64,000 nt of DNA, from the NCBI RefSeq assembly GCF_001895205.1, contig NZ_BDJF01000011.1, positions 186,001 through 250,000 of the forward strand, given 5' to 3'. Within the stretch, counting starts at the first letter, position 1. Every line of letters starts with the position of its first letter. The position numbers were made by a program, and so were the translations under genes. Of the stretch, positions 38,721-49,300 are shown one piece after another. The DNA comes from Vibrio injensis. Lineage in GTDB: Bacteria; Pseudomonadota; Gammaproteobacteria; Enterobacterales; Vibrionaceae. The notes below the pieces were generated by a model that made no database searches, was not told the origin of the DNA, and saw only the letters and a list, made by a program, of their open reading frames with translations.

Positions 38721-40271
38721 ATGCATCACTTAACCATTACTCCCGGCGAGATGACGTTGAGCCAGCTACGCCAAATTAACTCATCCCCTGTCTGCTTGAG
38801 TTTAGATCCCAGTGCTGTCCCGGCGATTGAACAAAGTACCAAAGTGGTCGAGCAAGTGATCACAGAAGGCCGAACCGTGTACGGGATCAATACCGGTTTT
38901 GGCCTATTGGCTAACACCAAAATCGCCCCTGAAGATCTAGAAACGCTGCAAAAAAGTATTGTCCTTTCCCACGCTGCTGGCATTGGCGCATGGATGGATG
39001 ATGACACCGTGCGTTTAATGATGGTGTTAAAAATTAACAGCTTAGCACGCGGCTTCTCAGGCATACGTTTGTCGGTTATTGAAGCTTTAATCACTTTAGT
39101 TAACCATCAAGTCTACCCCTGCGTACCGCAAAAAGGCTCGGTGGGAGCTTCAGGTGACCTAGCTCCTCTCGCCCACATGAGCACCGTATTGCTCGGTGAG
39201 GGACAGGCACGTTATCAAGGGGAGATCATTGACGGTGCTCAGGCACTGCGCATTGCTGGTCTATCACCGATTACTTTGGCACCTAAAGAAGGACTGGCGC
39301 TGCTCAATGGCACTCAGGCCTCAACAGCTTTCGCGCTGCAGGGTTTATTTATGGCCGAAGATCTGTTCGCCTCGGCAACCGTCTGCGGCGCCATGTCCGT
39401 CGAGGCGGCGTTAGGCAGCCGTAAGCCATTCGACCCACGCATACATCGCGTGCGTGGTCATCGTACCCAAATGGATGCTGCCGCCGCCTATCGTCATCTA
39501 CTTGATAGCCGCAGTGAAATTGGCGATTCACATTCAGGCTGCGAAAAGGTGCAAGACCCCTACTCGCTACGCTGCCAACCACAAGTAATGGGAGCATGTT
39601 TACAGCAAATTCGCCAAACTGCGGAAGTGCTGTGCGTTGAAGCGAATGCGGTGTCTGATAATCCTCTGGTGTTTGCTGATGATGGCGATATTATCTCTGG
39701 CGGTAACTTTCATGCCGAGCCAGTGGCAATGGCGGCCGATAACCTCGCTTTAGCCATCGCCGAAATCGGTAGCTTGTCAGAAAGGCGCATGGCGCTGTTG
39801 ATTGATAGTGCGCTGAGTAAATTACCGCCCTTTTTGGTCGATAATGGCGGCGTTAACTCAGGGTTTATGATTGCCCAAGTGACCGCAGCCGCACTAGCGA
39901 GTGAAAATAAAACCTATGCGCATCCTGCCTCGATTGACAGTTTACCCACTTCAGCGAATCAAGAAGATCACGTCTCCATGGCAACCTTTGCCGCCAGAAG
40001 ACTGCGTGATATGGCAGAAAATACCCGTGGTATTTTGGCGGTCGAATATCTCTCAGCTGCGCAAGGATTAGATTTTCGCGCGCCGCATCGTTCTTCTGAA
40101 CGTATTGAATTGGCCAAGCAGATATTACGCGCCAAGGTGCCGTTTTATGATAAAGACCGCTACTTTGCACCAGATATACAACAAGCGAACGAGTTACTTA
40201 AACAAGCGGTGCATAATAGTTTAATGCCTGAAGGACTGCTGCCAAGTGTTACTCATCATGTAACCATGTGA
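38721..40271 (+). CDS. hutH: Histidine ammonia-lyase
   Basis: 516 residues. Deaminates histidine to urocanate, the first step of the pathway. The Ala-Ser-Gly triad that forms the MIO cofactor is in [15 protein letters not shown] at about residue 141. Other family marks are [13 protein letters not shown] and [20 protein letters not shown]. Last gene of the hut operon, followed by a long stem-loop. Confidence 0.97.
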   Translation: MHHLTITPGEMTLSQLRQINSSPVCLSLDPSAVPAIEQSTKVVEQVITEGRTVYGINTGFGLLANTKIAPEDLETLQKSIVLSHAAGIGAWMDDDTVRLMMVLKINSLARGFSGIRLSVIEALITLVNHQVYPCVPQKGSVGASGDLAPLAHMSTVLLGEGQARYQGEIIDGAQALRIAGLSPITLAPKEGLALLNGTQASTAFALQGLFMAEDLFASATVCGAMSVEAALGSRKPFDPRIHRVRGHRTQMDAAAAYRHLLDSRSEIGDSHSGCEKVQDPYSLRCQPQVMGACLQQIRQTAEVLCVEANAVSDNPLVFADDGDIISGGNFHAEPVAMAADNLALAIAEIGSLSERRMALLIDSALSKLPPFLVDNGGVNSGFMIAQVTAAALASENKTYAHPASIDSLPTSANQEDHVSMATFAARRLRDMAENTRGILAVEYLSAAQGLDFRAPHRSSERIELAKQILRAKVPFYDKDRYFAPDIQQANELLKQAVHNSLMPEGLLPSVTHHVTM

Positions 40272-40291
40272 TAATCATAGGTAACCCACTT

Positions 40292-40325
40292 ACACAGGGA
40301 TTGATCGGCAGATCAATCCCTGTGT
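40292..40325 (+). terminator. hut operon terminator
   Basis: ACACAGGGATTGATC (40292-40306) pairs perfectly over 15 bp with GATCAATCCCTGTGT (40311-40325), tetraloop GGCA. The following TATAT is a poor U-run. Confidence 0.75.
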
Positions 40326-40382
40326 TATATCAGCGCAGCTTGCATTCGATTAGCTTATAAAATGTCCGCCATTATAAACAAC

Positions 40383-40961
40383 CTACTTCGCCCAATTACC
40401 TATTATCGGTTTTCCAAGCAGCGCTAAGACGGCAATAAGGCTCACCTCAATCGAAACAGACCAGCAAACATGGCCGATCATTTCGCTCCAAAACTCATAA
40501 CCATTAAGATTCCATAACCATCCTACTTGCCCGTCAAGATACGCAGGATGTCGAAAACCTAATGCTGGGATCAATAGGCCATGCATAACTAAGGTAATTA
40601 TAATTCCGTACGCCATCCCGTACCAAAGTCTTATCTTGGGTACTATGGCTGAGATAAAAATATAAACAAAGGCAAAAGCAAAACTAAATAGCCAGTGATA
40701 AAGCATAACCGCACCAGGGATAGTAATGCCTTGATAAACATAATCCAGCGAATGAGAGTTTACTCCTAGCCATCCTAACCAAGCATCAATATTCGCGGCA
40801 GGCGGCGATATTTCACCCGCTATACGTGGCGGCATATTAGCCTCAGTACCTGATTTTACGAGAGAACTAATAAAGCCCCCAATAAAGGTAGCAAGCACCA
40901 AAACCATGGCATTTTTTTTGTCGAAAATAAAATCAAATCTATTCATATTTTGAGAGGACAT
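40383..40961 (-). CDS. YagU-like inner membrane protein (DUF1440)
   Basis: 192 residues from the ATG at 40961 behind AAGGA; an in-frame TTG at 40988 has no ribosome binding site. It has about four membrane helices. The DUF1440 signature FIGGFISSLVKSGTEANMPP near the start and the later IVPKIRLWYGMAYG match E. coli YagU, which has been linked to acid survival. Convergent with hutH. Function in this organism unknown. Confidence 0.8.
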   Translation of the reverse strand: MSSQNMNRFDFIFDKKNAMVLVLATFIGGFISSLVKSGTEANMPPRIAGEISPPAANIDAWLGWLGVNSHSLDYVYQGITIPGAVMLYHWLFSFAFAFVYIFISAIVPKIRLWYGMAYGIIITLVMHGLLIPALGFRHPAYLDGQVGWLWNLNGYEFWSEMIGHVCWSVSIEVSLIAVLALLGKPIIGNWAK

Positions 40962-41360
40962 TCTCGAGATCCTTTTTGGCTCGCGCAATTTCTTGCACTG
41001 TCAGTAAAAACACGACCATCCACTGTTGGTTTCGAAGATAGCTGTGCAGTAAACATCATATGCTCATGTGATTTCAGTGTAGCTGTAGTTATGTGCATAC
41101 TGCAAAATAACTATAACTTTCTACATACCTGAATAAATCATTAACAAGGCATAAAGTGCCCAACTCACTCCAAGCTAATGACTGCAAATTCTAGAAATTC
41201 AAGGGATAATATTTGTGGGTATGCATCGAATAACTCTGTTATTCATCAAATCGACCCATGCGCGACGAAAAAAGGAACGATTAATGCATATAATAACTTA
41301 GTGTCCTATCATTAATTTTGCCAAGTAACGATATAAAAAGCGTTCTCTAGTCAACACTTT
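40962..41360. other. Gene-free region between two minus-strand genes
   Basis: About 400 bases downstream of the LysR gene and upstream of the YagU-like gene. The only structure noted is TAGTTAT (41086-41092) with ATAACTA (41107-41113). No credible ORF or terminator was seen. Confidence 0.35.
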
Positions 41361-42251
41361 TTACTGGATCAGATAATTAGGGTTATCTTGAAACCATTGA
41401 AAAATAGTCTCCTGCAAATCTCGTAACTTTTTGGGGTATAACCTTTGCTTAGCATATACCATGTAAAGTTCATAAGGTGCGATTTGCCACTGTGGTAAAA
41501 GGACGATTAAATTGCGCTTTTCCACCTCTTCTTCTACTAGGTAGAACGGCAGCATTGCGATACCAAGCCCACTTAAAGTTAATAAATGAGTGGTGGCATA
41601 GTTTGAACTTCTCACTATGGGAGCAACGGCGACTTCACATAGTTGATCCTGTTGTTGAGTTAAAAGCCATTCACTTTCACCAGAAGAGAGCAGTTGATGC
41701 GCTTGCAGTTCATTGGGATGCAAGATCGACTGTGATTGTAAATACTCAGGGGATGCAACTAACACATAGCGAATGCGACCTAGAAAACGGGCAATAAGAT
41801 TGTCGCTGTGCGCGAGTGTAGTACGCAAGCCAAGATCAAAACTACCAAACTCAATATCTTGTAAAGACCTTTCAAAACACAATTCCAATCTCACTTGAGG
41901 ATAAGCCGCGAGAAATTTACCTAGCATGGGGGGAAGTAATTTGTTGCCCAACTCGTTGGGTGCGGTCAGTTTTAGCTTTCCACAATTATCTTGAGTGAGA
42001 TCTTTTATGATCTGTTCGGCTTCATGAGCTAGGCTATCAATCTCACAAGCTTTCTCATATAAAGCTTGGCCTGCTTCAGTTAATGATAGTCGTCGAGTTG
42101 TTCTATGCATTAACTGACATCCCATCACTTGCTCTAGCGATTTTACATGCCTTGATAGCTGTCCTTTGGAAATATCTAATTGTTCTGCGGCAGCACTAAA
42201 GCTACTCAGTTTCGTGACAGCCATGAACGATTGTAGATGGGTGAGATTCAT
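41361..42251 (-). CDS. LysR-family regulator of the adjacent SDR gene
   Basis: 296 residues. The winged helix has LSSFSAAAEQLDISKGQLSR and VKSLEQVMGCQLMHRTTRRL, typical of the large DsdC/AaeR-like clade of LysR proteins that control a divergent oxidoreductase. The effector domain is complete. It is divergent from a short-chain dehydrogenase across 99 bases holding a perfect palindrome. Confidence 0.87.
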   Translation of the reverse strand: MNLTHLQSFMAVTKLSSFSAAAEQLDISKGQLSRHVKSLEQVMGCQLMHRTTRRLSLTEAGQALYEKACEIDSLAHEAEQIIKDLTQDNCGKLKLTAPNELGNKLLPPMLGKFLAAYPQVRLELCFERSLQDIEFGSFDLGLRTTLAHSDNLIARFLGRIRYVLVASPEYLQSQSILHPNELQAHQLLSSGESEWLLTQQQDQLCEVAVAPIVRSSNYATTHLLTLSGLGIAMLPFYLVEEEVEKRNLIVLLPQWQIAPYELYMVYAKQRLYPKKLRDLQETIFQWFQDNPNYLIQ

Positions 42252-42311
42252 ATATTGGATTCATTTTTACAACAATGTAGTTATTTTAAGCGCTTTTTTA
42301 GCCTTTTTACT

Positions 42312-42323
42312 AATACTAGTATT
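42312..42323. promoter_or_regulatory. Palindrome in the LysR/SDR control region
   Basis: AATACTAGTATT is a perfect 12-base palindrome located 28 bases before the SDR start, within the divergent promoter region. It is a good candidate LysR operator (the T-N11-A frame fits around it). Confidence 0.5.
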
Positions 42324-42350
42324 GTTTCTGTATTAATTAAGAGGTGTACG

Positions 42351-42977
42351 ATGAAAGTTGTTATTGTTGGATCTGCAGGTAAAGTTGGGCAAGGGGTTGT
42401 TAAACTATTCAGAAATAACGGGCATGAAGTTATTGAGGTCAATCGTTCACAAGGTGATGTTTTTATGGATCTTCGAGATGTCGGATCACTGCAGAAAGGT
42501 TTTGCGCAAATAGGCAATGTGGATGCCATTATTGCTACCATGGGGGAAGTCGCGTTTAAGCCGTTTGACATGCTGACACATGATGACTGGATCCAAGGTT
42601 TCAAGAGCAAACTGCTTGGGCAAATTCAGTTAACACAAATTGGCAGTCGTTATCTTAACGCTGAAGGGAGTATCACTCTGACTAGTGGAATTATTGCCGA
42701 TGTTCCAATTAAGGATGGCGTCAGTGCGGCGACCATTAATGGCGCGCTTGAACATTTTGTCTCTGCTGTTGTTGCTGAATTACCCTCAAAGCAAAGGATT
42801 AACATTGTCAGCCCAACGGTATTAACGGAATCTTTGGGAACCTATCAGGAGTATTTCCCTAGTTTCGTATCGATTGATGCTGAGAGTTTAGCTCAAGTCT
42901 ACATGCGGTCTGCGCTGGGGCGAGAAAATGGCCGAATTTTAAAAGCCTTCTCTAATTATGGAGTGATGAGTGTCTAA
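42351..42977 (+). CDS. Short-chain dehydrogenase/reductase
   Basis: 208 residues from the ATG at 42351 behind GAGGT; the frame is open to 42237 but crosses the promoter. The Rossmann motif VVIVGSAGKVGQGVVKLF is at the N-terminus. The protein is shorter than classical SDRs. The active-site region reads LTSGIIADVPIKDGVSAATI, without the classical Tyr-x3-Lys, so it may be an atypical SDR. It is regulated, by inference, by the divergent LysR protein. Substrate unknown. Confidence 0.82.
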   Translation: MKVVIVGSAGKVGQGVVKLFRNNGHEVIEVNRSQGDVFMDLRDVGSLQKGFAQIGNVDAIIATMGEVAFKPFDMLTHDDWIQGFKSKLLGQIQLTQIGSRYLNAEGSITLTSGIIADVPIKDGVSAATINGALEHFVSAVVAELPSKQRINIVSPTVLTESLGTYQEYFPSFVSIDAESLAQVYMRSALGRENGRILKAFSNYGVMSV

Positions 42978-43220
42978 GCATCTTTGCTAAGCAATACTCA
43001 AATAGCAGAGACTCAGTTGCTCACTGTCAATGCAGATCAAGCAATGTATTTGCTTGGTCTGCGACCAAATGTTCGGGTCAGTTTCGATACCAGATTATCC
43101 AAAAAATAATACACCTAGTAACTGGAATACCGTCAAAATTTGGTCAAAGATCAGAAAACTGAACAAATACGTACTATACATTTAGCTAACCCAGCCCCCG
43201 TCTTTGTACAAAAATCCCCA

Positions 43221-44699
43221 TTACCTCATATTCATCCGCGCGTGAATGGCAAGAATACGCTGAGCTTCACGATTAACATCCTCTCGTTTACGCCATGTCC
43301 ATAACCTATCTCGCGCTTGCTTAGCGCGAGTTGCCACATCAATCACAGGGTTTAAATAGCGACTATCGGCGGGCAATTGATACATCATGGCTTCCATCGG
43401 ACTCATTTGCCATGGTTCAAACAGCAAAGATAGTGGTACTTCTGCCAGTTCAGGCACCCACTGCCGAATAAAAACACCTTGCGCGTCATGCTCTTGAGCT
43501 TGTTTGAGAGGATTATAAATTCGAATGGTATTGATCCCAGTCACCCCTGCCTGCATTTGAAATTGAGCATAATGAATACCAGGTTCAAAATCTAAAAAGA
43601 GTTGTGCTAAATGCTCAACTCCCGCACGCCAATCTTGATTCATATGATGAGTCAACACACTCACCAACATGGCGCGCATACGAAAGTTTAAATAACCGGT
43701 ATGATACAAACAACGCATACAAGCATCGACTAACGGAATACCGGTTTGGCCGCTTTTCCAAGCTTCAATAACTTCTGTATCTGGCTGACACGCTTGCGCC
43801 AGAAGCGCCTCATAAGCACGGTTTACGCAGCGAAACTCCATCTCACATTCCGATTCAAATTTCTGTATAAAATGGCAATGCCAGTGTAACCGTGAAGCTA
43901 ACGCAATTAGACTCCGCCTTAACCCAGCAGTGTTCCAATAACTGAGTAGCGTTTGATACATCTCGCGCAATGAGATGTTGCCCCATGCAAGATAAGGGGA
44001 CATACGTGAACATGACACACGAGCCAGTGATGGACTCGATAGCTGGAAATAATAATTTTTTGCTCGGCGCTGAAAGAAATCGTCTAAGGTCTGTTTAGCC
44101 AGTGTCTCACCGCCCGTTTGAAAACCTTTCTCTTTACGTCGCCAAGCTGATGGTACATTGTTATCCAAACCTAAATCGGTAGCACAAACAGAAATTAGCC
44201 TCTGTGCGGTTAAATTAGGCATTGCCAATGGTGCTCGCATAATCGCTTGCCAGTGCTTATCCCAACCTTGACGGTGAGTTGCCGCGCGGCGTACGGCGCC
44301 ATAAGCACTTTGATGCCAAGTTATCCCCTGCTCTGTACACCAATGCTGAATAGCGATATCACGTTCGAAAGTATTAGCAAGACCAACTTCCTGATGAGAA
44401 TAAAGACCTTGAATAGAAAAGTGTGTCGCTAGTGTCGCCAAACCTTGCTCAGCTGAGACGTTAGCAATCAGTATCTGATGACCAAATCGAGCGAGCTTTT
44501 GATTGATATCTTGTAGTGATTGCCAGACAAAACGCCAATGTCGCTCAGAATAATGACGATCATTGAGCAGCATGGGTTCAAAGAAATACACCAACAGCGT
44601 CGGTATTCCACTCTCTAATGCAGCGCACAAGGGGGGATGATCACTTAAACGTAAATCACGCTTGAACCAAACAATGTTGATGGCTGGAGGGCTGATCAT
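43221..44699 (-). CDS. Cryptochrome/photolyase-family FAD protein
   Basis: 492 residues. The N-terminal antenna domain begins [18 protein letters not shown]. The C-terminal FAD domain has [14 protein letters not shown], the [20 protein letters not shown] core, and the FAD and tryptophan-electron-path region [11 protein letters not shown] with [16 protein letters not shown]. The last of these differs from classical CPD photolyases. Coupled to the DUF2256 gene upstream by an ATGA overlap. It could repair UV lesions or act as a blue-light receptor; I cannot tell which. Confidence 0.85.
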   Translation of the reverse strand: MISPPAINIVWFKRDLRLSDHPPLCAALESGIPTLLVYFFEPMLLNDRHYSERHWRFVWQSLQDINQKLARFGHQILIANVSAEQGLATLATHFSIQGLYSHQEVGLANTFERDIAIQHWCTEQGITWHQSAYGAVRRAATHRQGWDKHWQAIMRAPLAMPNLTAQRLISVCATDLGLDNNVPSAWRRKEKGFQTGGETLAKQTLDDFFQRRAKNYYFQLSSPSLARVSCSRMSPYLAWGNISLREMYQTLLSYWNTAGLRRSLIALASRLHWHCHFIQKFESECEMEFRCVNRAYEALLAQACQPDTEVIEAWKSGQTGIPLVDACMRCLYHTGYLNFRMRAMLVSVLTHHMNQDWRAGVEHLAQLFLDFEPGIHYAQFQMQAGVTGINTIRIYNPLKQAQEHDAQGVFIRQWVPELAEVPLSLLFEPWQMSPMEAMMYQLPADSRYLNPVIDVATRAKQARDRLWTWRKREDVNREAQRILAIHARMNMR

Positions 44700-44842
44700 G
44701 CTTTACCCCGCTGACGACGACAACGCTCTGAACAATAGTTCACTTCGTCCCAACAACGTTGCCATTTCTTCCGCCAACGAAAGGGGCGCTTACACACTAC
44801 ACAGAGTTTTTCAGGTAAAAAGGGCTTTTGATGACTTGTCAT
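44696..44842 (-). CDS. DUF2256 zinc-finger-like small protein
   Basis: 48 residues read directly on the minus strand: starts [20 protein letters not shown], continues [18 protein letters not shown] and ends [10 protein letters not shown]. Four cysteines in two pairs (CVVC and C-x3-C) plus basic residues suggest a small metal-binding, nucleic-acid-facing protein. DUF2256 proteins are commonly encoded next to photolyase-like genes. Its TGA overlaps the photolyase ATG (ATGA), so the two are co-translated. Function unknown. Confidence 0.85.
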   Translation of the reverse strand: MTSHQKPFLPEKLCVVCKRPFRWRKKWQRCWDEVNYCSERCRRQRGKA

Positions 44843-45051
44843 GACTATTGATCGCTAAGTTATCGTGATATTAACTACGTGAAGCTTTTAATCACGATCA
44901 CGGTTTTAGCTAAAAAAGTGCTGTTTTATAAGCTAAAAAACCTTTCTTTTGGTTAAAAGGCACAAATTGTGAACAATTTAACACTGATTGGACCATTAAA
45001 ACTTTTCTTGGGGCTATAATCGGCAACAGTTTTTATGAACAAGTGTTGATT

Positions 45052-45777
45052 ATGCTGCTTAAACCTTATTTTTCATCTGCTGAACATCAATTTCAATTTA
45101 CTCGCCAACAAGCGAGCCATTTTGCTAAAAAAGTGGCTGGTGATTTCAATCCGATCCACGACGAAGACAGTAAGCGTTTTTGTGTCCCCGGCGATCTGCT
45201 GTTTGCAGTGCTTTTGAAAAAGAACGGTATTAGCCAAAAAATGCGCTTTACTTTCTCCGGCATGGTCAGTGATGGCATTGCGCTGCATGTTGAAAATCAA
45301 TGCAGCCAAATGAGTGCGTTGGTGGATGAATCTGGTAAAGAATATTTATTAATGCAACGCGAGGGAGAAGTTTCCCACGATGCCGTGTTTATTGAGCATG
45401 TGATAAAAAGTTATGTCCAGTTTTCCGGTATGAACTTTCCTCATATTATGGTGCCACTGATGGAGCAGCAACAAGTGATGATCAACTGCCAGCGTCCATT
45501 GGTGATTTATGAAAGTATGGAAGTGGAATTTGAGCGGTTGGATCTTAGTCATCCAGAAGTTGAATTTAGTGGCGCAACCTTCGAGGTGGATGGTAAACGA
45601 GGCGTCGTGACCTTGAATTTTACCTTTAAAGATCAAGGCCAATTAGTCGGTAAAGGCATCAAACGTATGGTTGCCAGTGGATTAAAGCCTTATAATCAAG
45701 CCGATATTGATGATTTAGTGCAGCGCTTTAACGACCGCAAAGTGCGTTTTCTGGCTGAGTTATCACAAGCTGCCTAA
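45052..45777 (+). CDS. DUF3581 protein, hot-dog-like
   Basis: 241 residues from the ATG at 45052; an in-frame GTG lies at 45043, and neither has a strong ribosome binding site. The N-terminal ASHFAKKVAGDFNPIHDEDS resembles the active-site segment of MaoC-type hot-dog hydratases (D-x4-H). The rest is conserved mainly among marine gammaproteobacteria as DUF3581. A TATAAT at 45015-45020 may be its -10. Function unknown. Confidence 0.72.
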   Translation: MLLKPYFSSAEHQFQFTRQQASHFAKKVAGDFNPIHDEDSKRFCVPGDLLFAVLLKKNGISQKMRFTFSGMVSDGIALHVENQCSQMSALVDESGKEYLLMQREGEVSHDAVFIEHVIKSYVQFSGMNFPHIMVPLMEQQQVMINCQRPLVIYESMEVEFERLDLSHPEVEFSGATFEVDGKRGVVTLNFTFKDQGQLVGKGIKRMVASGLKPYNQADIDDLVQRFNDRKVRFLAELSQAA

Positions 45778-45785
45778 TCATTTCC

Positions 45786-45807
45786 GCTCCGCCGTTATCG
45801 GTGGAGC
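45786..45807. terminator. Stem-loop between convergent genes
   Basis: GCTCCGCCG (45786-45794) and CGGTGGAGC (45799-45807) form a 9-bp stem with one wobble and loop TTAT, placed between the DUF3581 and ICMT-like genes and touching the stop of the latter. No U-run. Confidence 0.5.
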
Positions 45808-46268
45808 TATATCCAACGCCTAACTCGCGCTTTATAATGGGTATAACGCTCACCAAACACCCGCTCTAATACTCGCTCCTCAGGCTGGATCTGAAACCGA
45901 TTCATATAACCAACAAACCCAATCACGACCAATAAACTCACTATGTTGTGATGCCAATAAGCGATGCCAATCAATAGCAACAGTAATGCTAAATACATAG
46001 GATTACGGCTGTAGTTAAAGATCCCTGAATCGACAACAGTCGAAGCTTGGTCCGGTTTGGTTGGATTGACCGTAGTATTTGCACGACGAAATTGTACAAC
46101 GGCAGAAATACCGACCACTCCCGATAACATAACGCACAAGACAAAGATGAGCTTAGTATATGGAAGCGCAAGATCGGCAAAACTAAATAGATGAGCTAAC
46201 CGATTACAAAGTACCACTGCCACGATAAACAATGCCACCGGTGGAATTTTCAGTTCCAAATAACGCAT
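45807..46268 (-). CDS. Isoprenylcysteine carboxyl methyltransferase-like membrane protein
   Basis: 153 residues from the ATG at 46268 behind GAGGGGAG; an in-frame ATG at 46283 lies upstream. Four membrane helices precede the conserved methyltransferase segment GIFNYSRNPMYLALLLLLIG and the C-terminal EERVLERVFGERYTHYKARV, the SAM-binding signature of the ICMT/PEMT family. In bacteria the substrate is not an isoprenylated protein and is generally unknown. Downstream of ydiJ, separated by a stem-loop. Confidence 0.83.
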   Translation of the reverse strand: MRYLELKIPPVALFIVAVVLCNRLAHLFSFADLALPYTKLIFVLCVMLSGVVGISAVVQFRRANTTVNPTKPDQASTVVDSGIFNYSRNPMYLALLLLLIGIAYWHHNIVSLLVVIGFVGYMNRFQIQPEERVLERVFGERYTHYKARVRRWI

Positions 46269-46287
46269 AACTCCCCTCCTCATCAGT

Positions 46288-46313
46288 TAAACGGCCATCC
46301 GAAGATGACCGTT
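46288..46313 (-). terminator. Stem-loop after ydiJ
   Basis: On the minus strand AACGGTCATC and GATGGCCGTT pair with one mismatch around a TTCG tetraloop, followed by TTAACTG. A modest terminator for ydiJ. Confidence 0.6.
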
Positions 46314-46321
46314 AGCGTTAG

Positions 46322-49300
46322 TTACAAAATCTCTAATAAAGCTTGGATAGGATGCCTTGGCTGGATTTCCTCAAAGCGTTTCACTTGGCTACGACAAGAA
46401 TAACCCGTCATCAAACAGCGTTCTTTAGGAAGTTTATCCAAACTTGGCTGCCAGCTTAAGCCATAAATATCTTTCGACATCTGTAGCTTATCGACTTCAT
46501 GACCAAAGGTACCCGCCATACCACAGCAACCTACAGGTACGGTCTGCAACTTGGCACCAAAATGACTGAAGATCTGTCCCCACTCTTTTTCAGCATTAGG
46601 TAACTTGGTTTTTTCGGTACAATGCGCCAATAAATACCAAGGCGCTTGTGGTGCCTGTCCTTGATCAATATTCGCTTGAGTAACGTTGGCTGGTGATGGT
46701 ATCTCAGCCAAACGTGGCAATAACCATTCATGTGCAGTAAGCACCTCGAACTCACCCCGTTGTTGGCCCAAAATTTCCACGTATTCATCGCGATAACAAA
46801 GCACCAGAGCTGGATCAACCCCAACCATAGCAATATTAAGATCCGCGACTTGCGATAAAAATCCAGCCGTACTGGTTGCTGTACTCTTAAAGCGCTGTAA
46901 AAAACCCTTAATATGTTGCGCTTTACCGTTGGGCTTAAACGGCAGCAAGATGGGTTTTTTACCCAGCTTAATGACCAGAGCGATAAAATCTTCCACCACC
47001 TGCGCATCATAATAACTGGTGAACGGGTCTTGTACGATAATCACATGTTCAGAGCGCTGTTGCTGAGAAAGCGCCATCAATTGTTGGCGATCAAACGGCA
47101 CAATATTATGGCGACGAGCGCGTGCCGCTAAGGTCGGGATAGATAATCGGGGGGTATCGACATAACCGACTGTCGCCGCCGTTAAGCGCTCAACCCATGG
47201 TTGACCAATAACCGCATTAACCATTTGTGGCGCTTTCGCCATCAGCGGTAACATGGTTTCAATGTTCGCGACTAAGTAATCTTTAACCGGACGTGGATAG
47301 CGCGTGTGATAAATATTTAAGAAACGGGAACGAAAACTCGGCACATCTACTTTAATTGGACATTGACTAGCGCAAGCCTTACAAGCTAAACAACCATTCA
47401 TCGCTTCATACACTTCATGAGAGAAATCATACTCATGGGAGGGACGAATACGCTGCCGAACGCGATCCAGTAGCGTTTTAACACTGGCTGTTTTCTGCAA
47501 AGCTTGTTGCTCTAAATCGAGGATATCAATCCCTTGCTCAGTCAGTTGGCGCAACCATTCACGCACTAAACCCGCTCGACCTTTCGGTGAATGACGACGG
47601 TCGGCAGTGACCTTCATCGATGGACACATCGGAGAGCTGGTATCGTAGTTAAAACATAGCCCATTGCCGTTACATTCCATCGCTTGCTTAAAGCTATCAC
47701 GGACTTTAACGTCAATCTGCCGATCAAAATAGCCACGCTTGGTATCCGATACTTTAACCAACTCAAAACTGCTATTAAGCGGCGTACAAATCTTACCGGG
47801 ATTCATCTTATTGTGCGGGTCAAACGCCGCTTTTACTCGGCGTAATTCGGTAAAGAGTTCGGCTCCGAAAAACTCAGGTCCATATTCAGATCGATAGCCT
47901 TTACCGTGTTCCCCCCACATTAAACCGCCGTATTTGGCCACTAACTTAACGACTTGATCAGAGATCTCATGCATCATCAATTCTTGCTTGGGATCGCATA
48001 AATCAAGCGCGGGACGCACATGCAATACCCCCGCATCCACATGACCAAACATACCGTAACTGAGACCTTTTTCATCAAGCAGCGCACGAAATTCACTAAT
48101 AAAATCCGCCAAGTGCTCCGGTGGTACACAAGTATCTTCGGTAAATGGAACCGGTTTAGCTCGTCCTTTGGCCGCGCCCAATAAACCCACCGCTTTTTTA
48201 CGCATGGTATAAATACGGTTAATGCTGGCTAAATCATCACACACTTGATAACCAATAATCCCCGCTTGTTGCTGGCTGATCATCACATCTAAACGCTGGG
48301 TCAATTGCGTGACTAATTGTTTTACCTGCTCTGGGTCTTGGTCTGCATATTCAACCATATTGATGCCAAGTAATTCCTTGCCCGGAACATCGGTCAATAA
48401 ATCACTGACGCTGTGCCAAACAATATCTTGCTTAGCTAAATTAAGCACGTTTGAATCTAGCGTCTCAACCGATAGTGCATTGGCTTCAATCATTAGCGGC
48501 GCATTACGTAATGCCGAGTCAAAACTGTCATATTTGATATTGACTAACGTGCGCGCTTTAGGAATTGGTGTGAGGTTAAGTTTCGCTTCGGTAATAAAAG
48601 CCAATGAACCTTCAGCGCCGCACAGCACACGAGTGATATTAAATTCCCCCGTTTGTTCATCAAGGGCATTTTTTAAATCATAACCGGTCAAGAAACGGTT
48701 TAAAGGCGGAAACTTGGCAACTATCTGCTCTCGCTGGTTACGGCAGACGGCTTCGGTAACTTGCATGGCTCTTTCAGCGTAGCTATTGACTTGCGGGTTG
48801 CCCCGTGAGCCGTCAGTTTCTAATATTGACCCATCGGCAAATACCGCTTGCAGCGAAAGTACGTGATCGGAGGTTTTACCGTATTTCAGTGAACCTTGGC
48901 CTGAAGCATCGGTATTAATCATACCACCCAATGTAGCTCGGTTACTGGTCGAGAGATCCGGGGAGAAAAAATAGCCATAAGGGCGCACCGCATCATTCAG
49001 TTGATCTTTAATCACACCAGCCTGAACCCTAACCCAACCTTGCTCTGAATTAATTTCAAGGATTTGATTCATATGGCGAGATAAGTCAACTACAATCCCT
49101 TTGGTTAAGGCTTGACCATTGGTGCCAGTGCCGCCTCCACGCGGAGAAAACGTGACACGTTCAAATTCTGGTTTAATACTTAACTGGCCAATAAGAGAAA
49201 CATCGTGGCTGGTTTTAGGATGAACAACCGCTTGTGGAAGCTGCTGATAAACACTGTTATCAGTAGACACAGCTAAGCGACTGGCATACTGTGTTTCGAT

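Noticed and set aside
40950..41132. Short plus-strand open frame over the YagU-like gene start
   Set aside because: No ribosome binding site, no recognisable composition or domain, and it overlaps a better-supported minus-strand gene.
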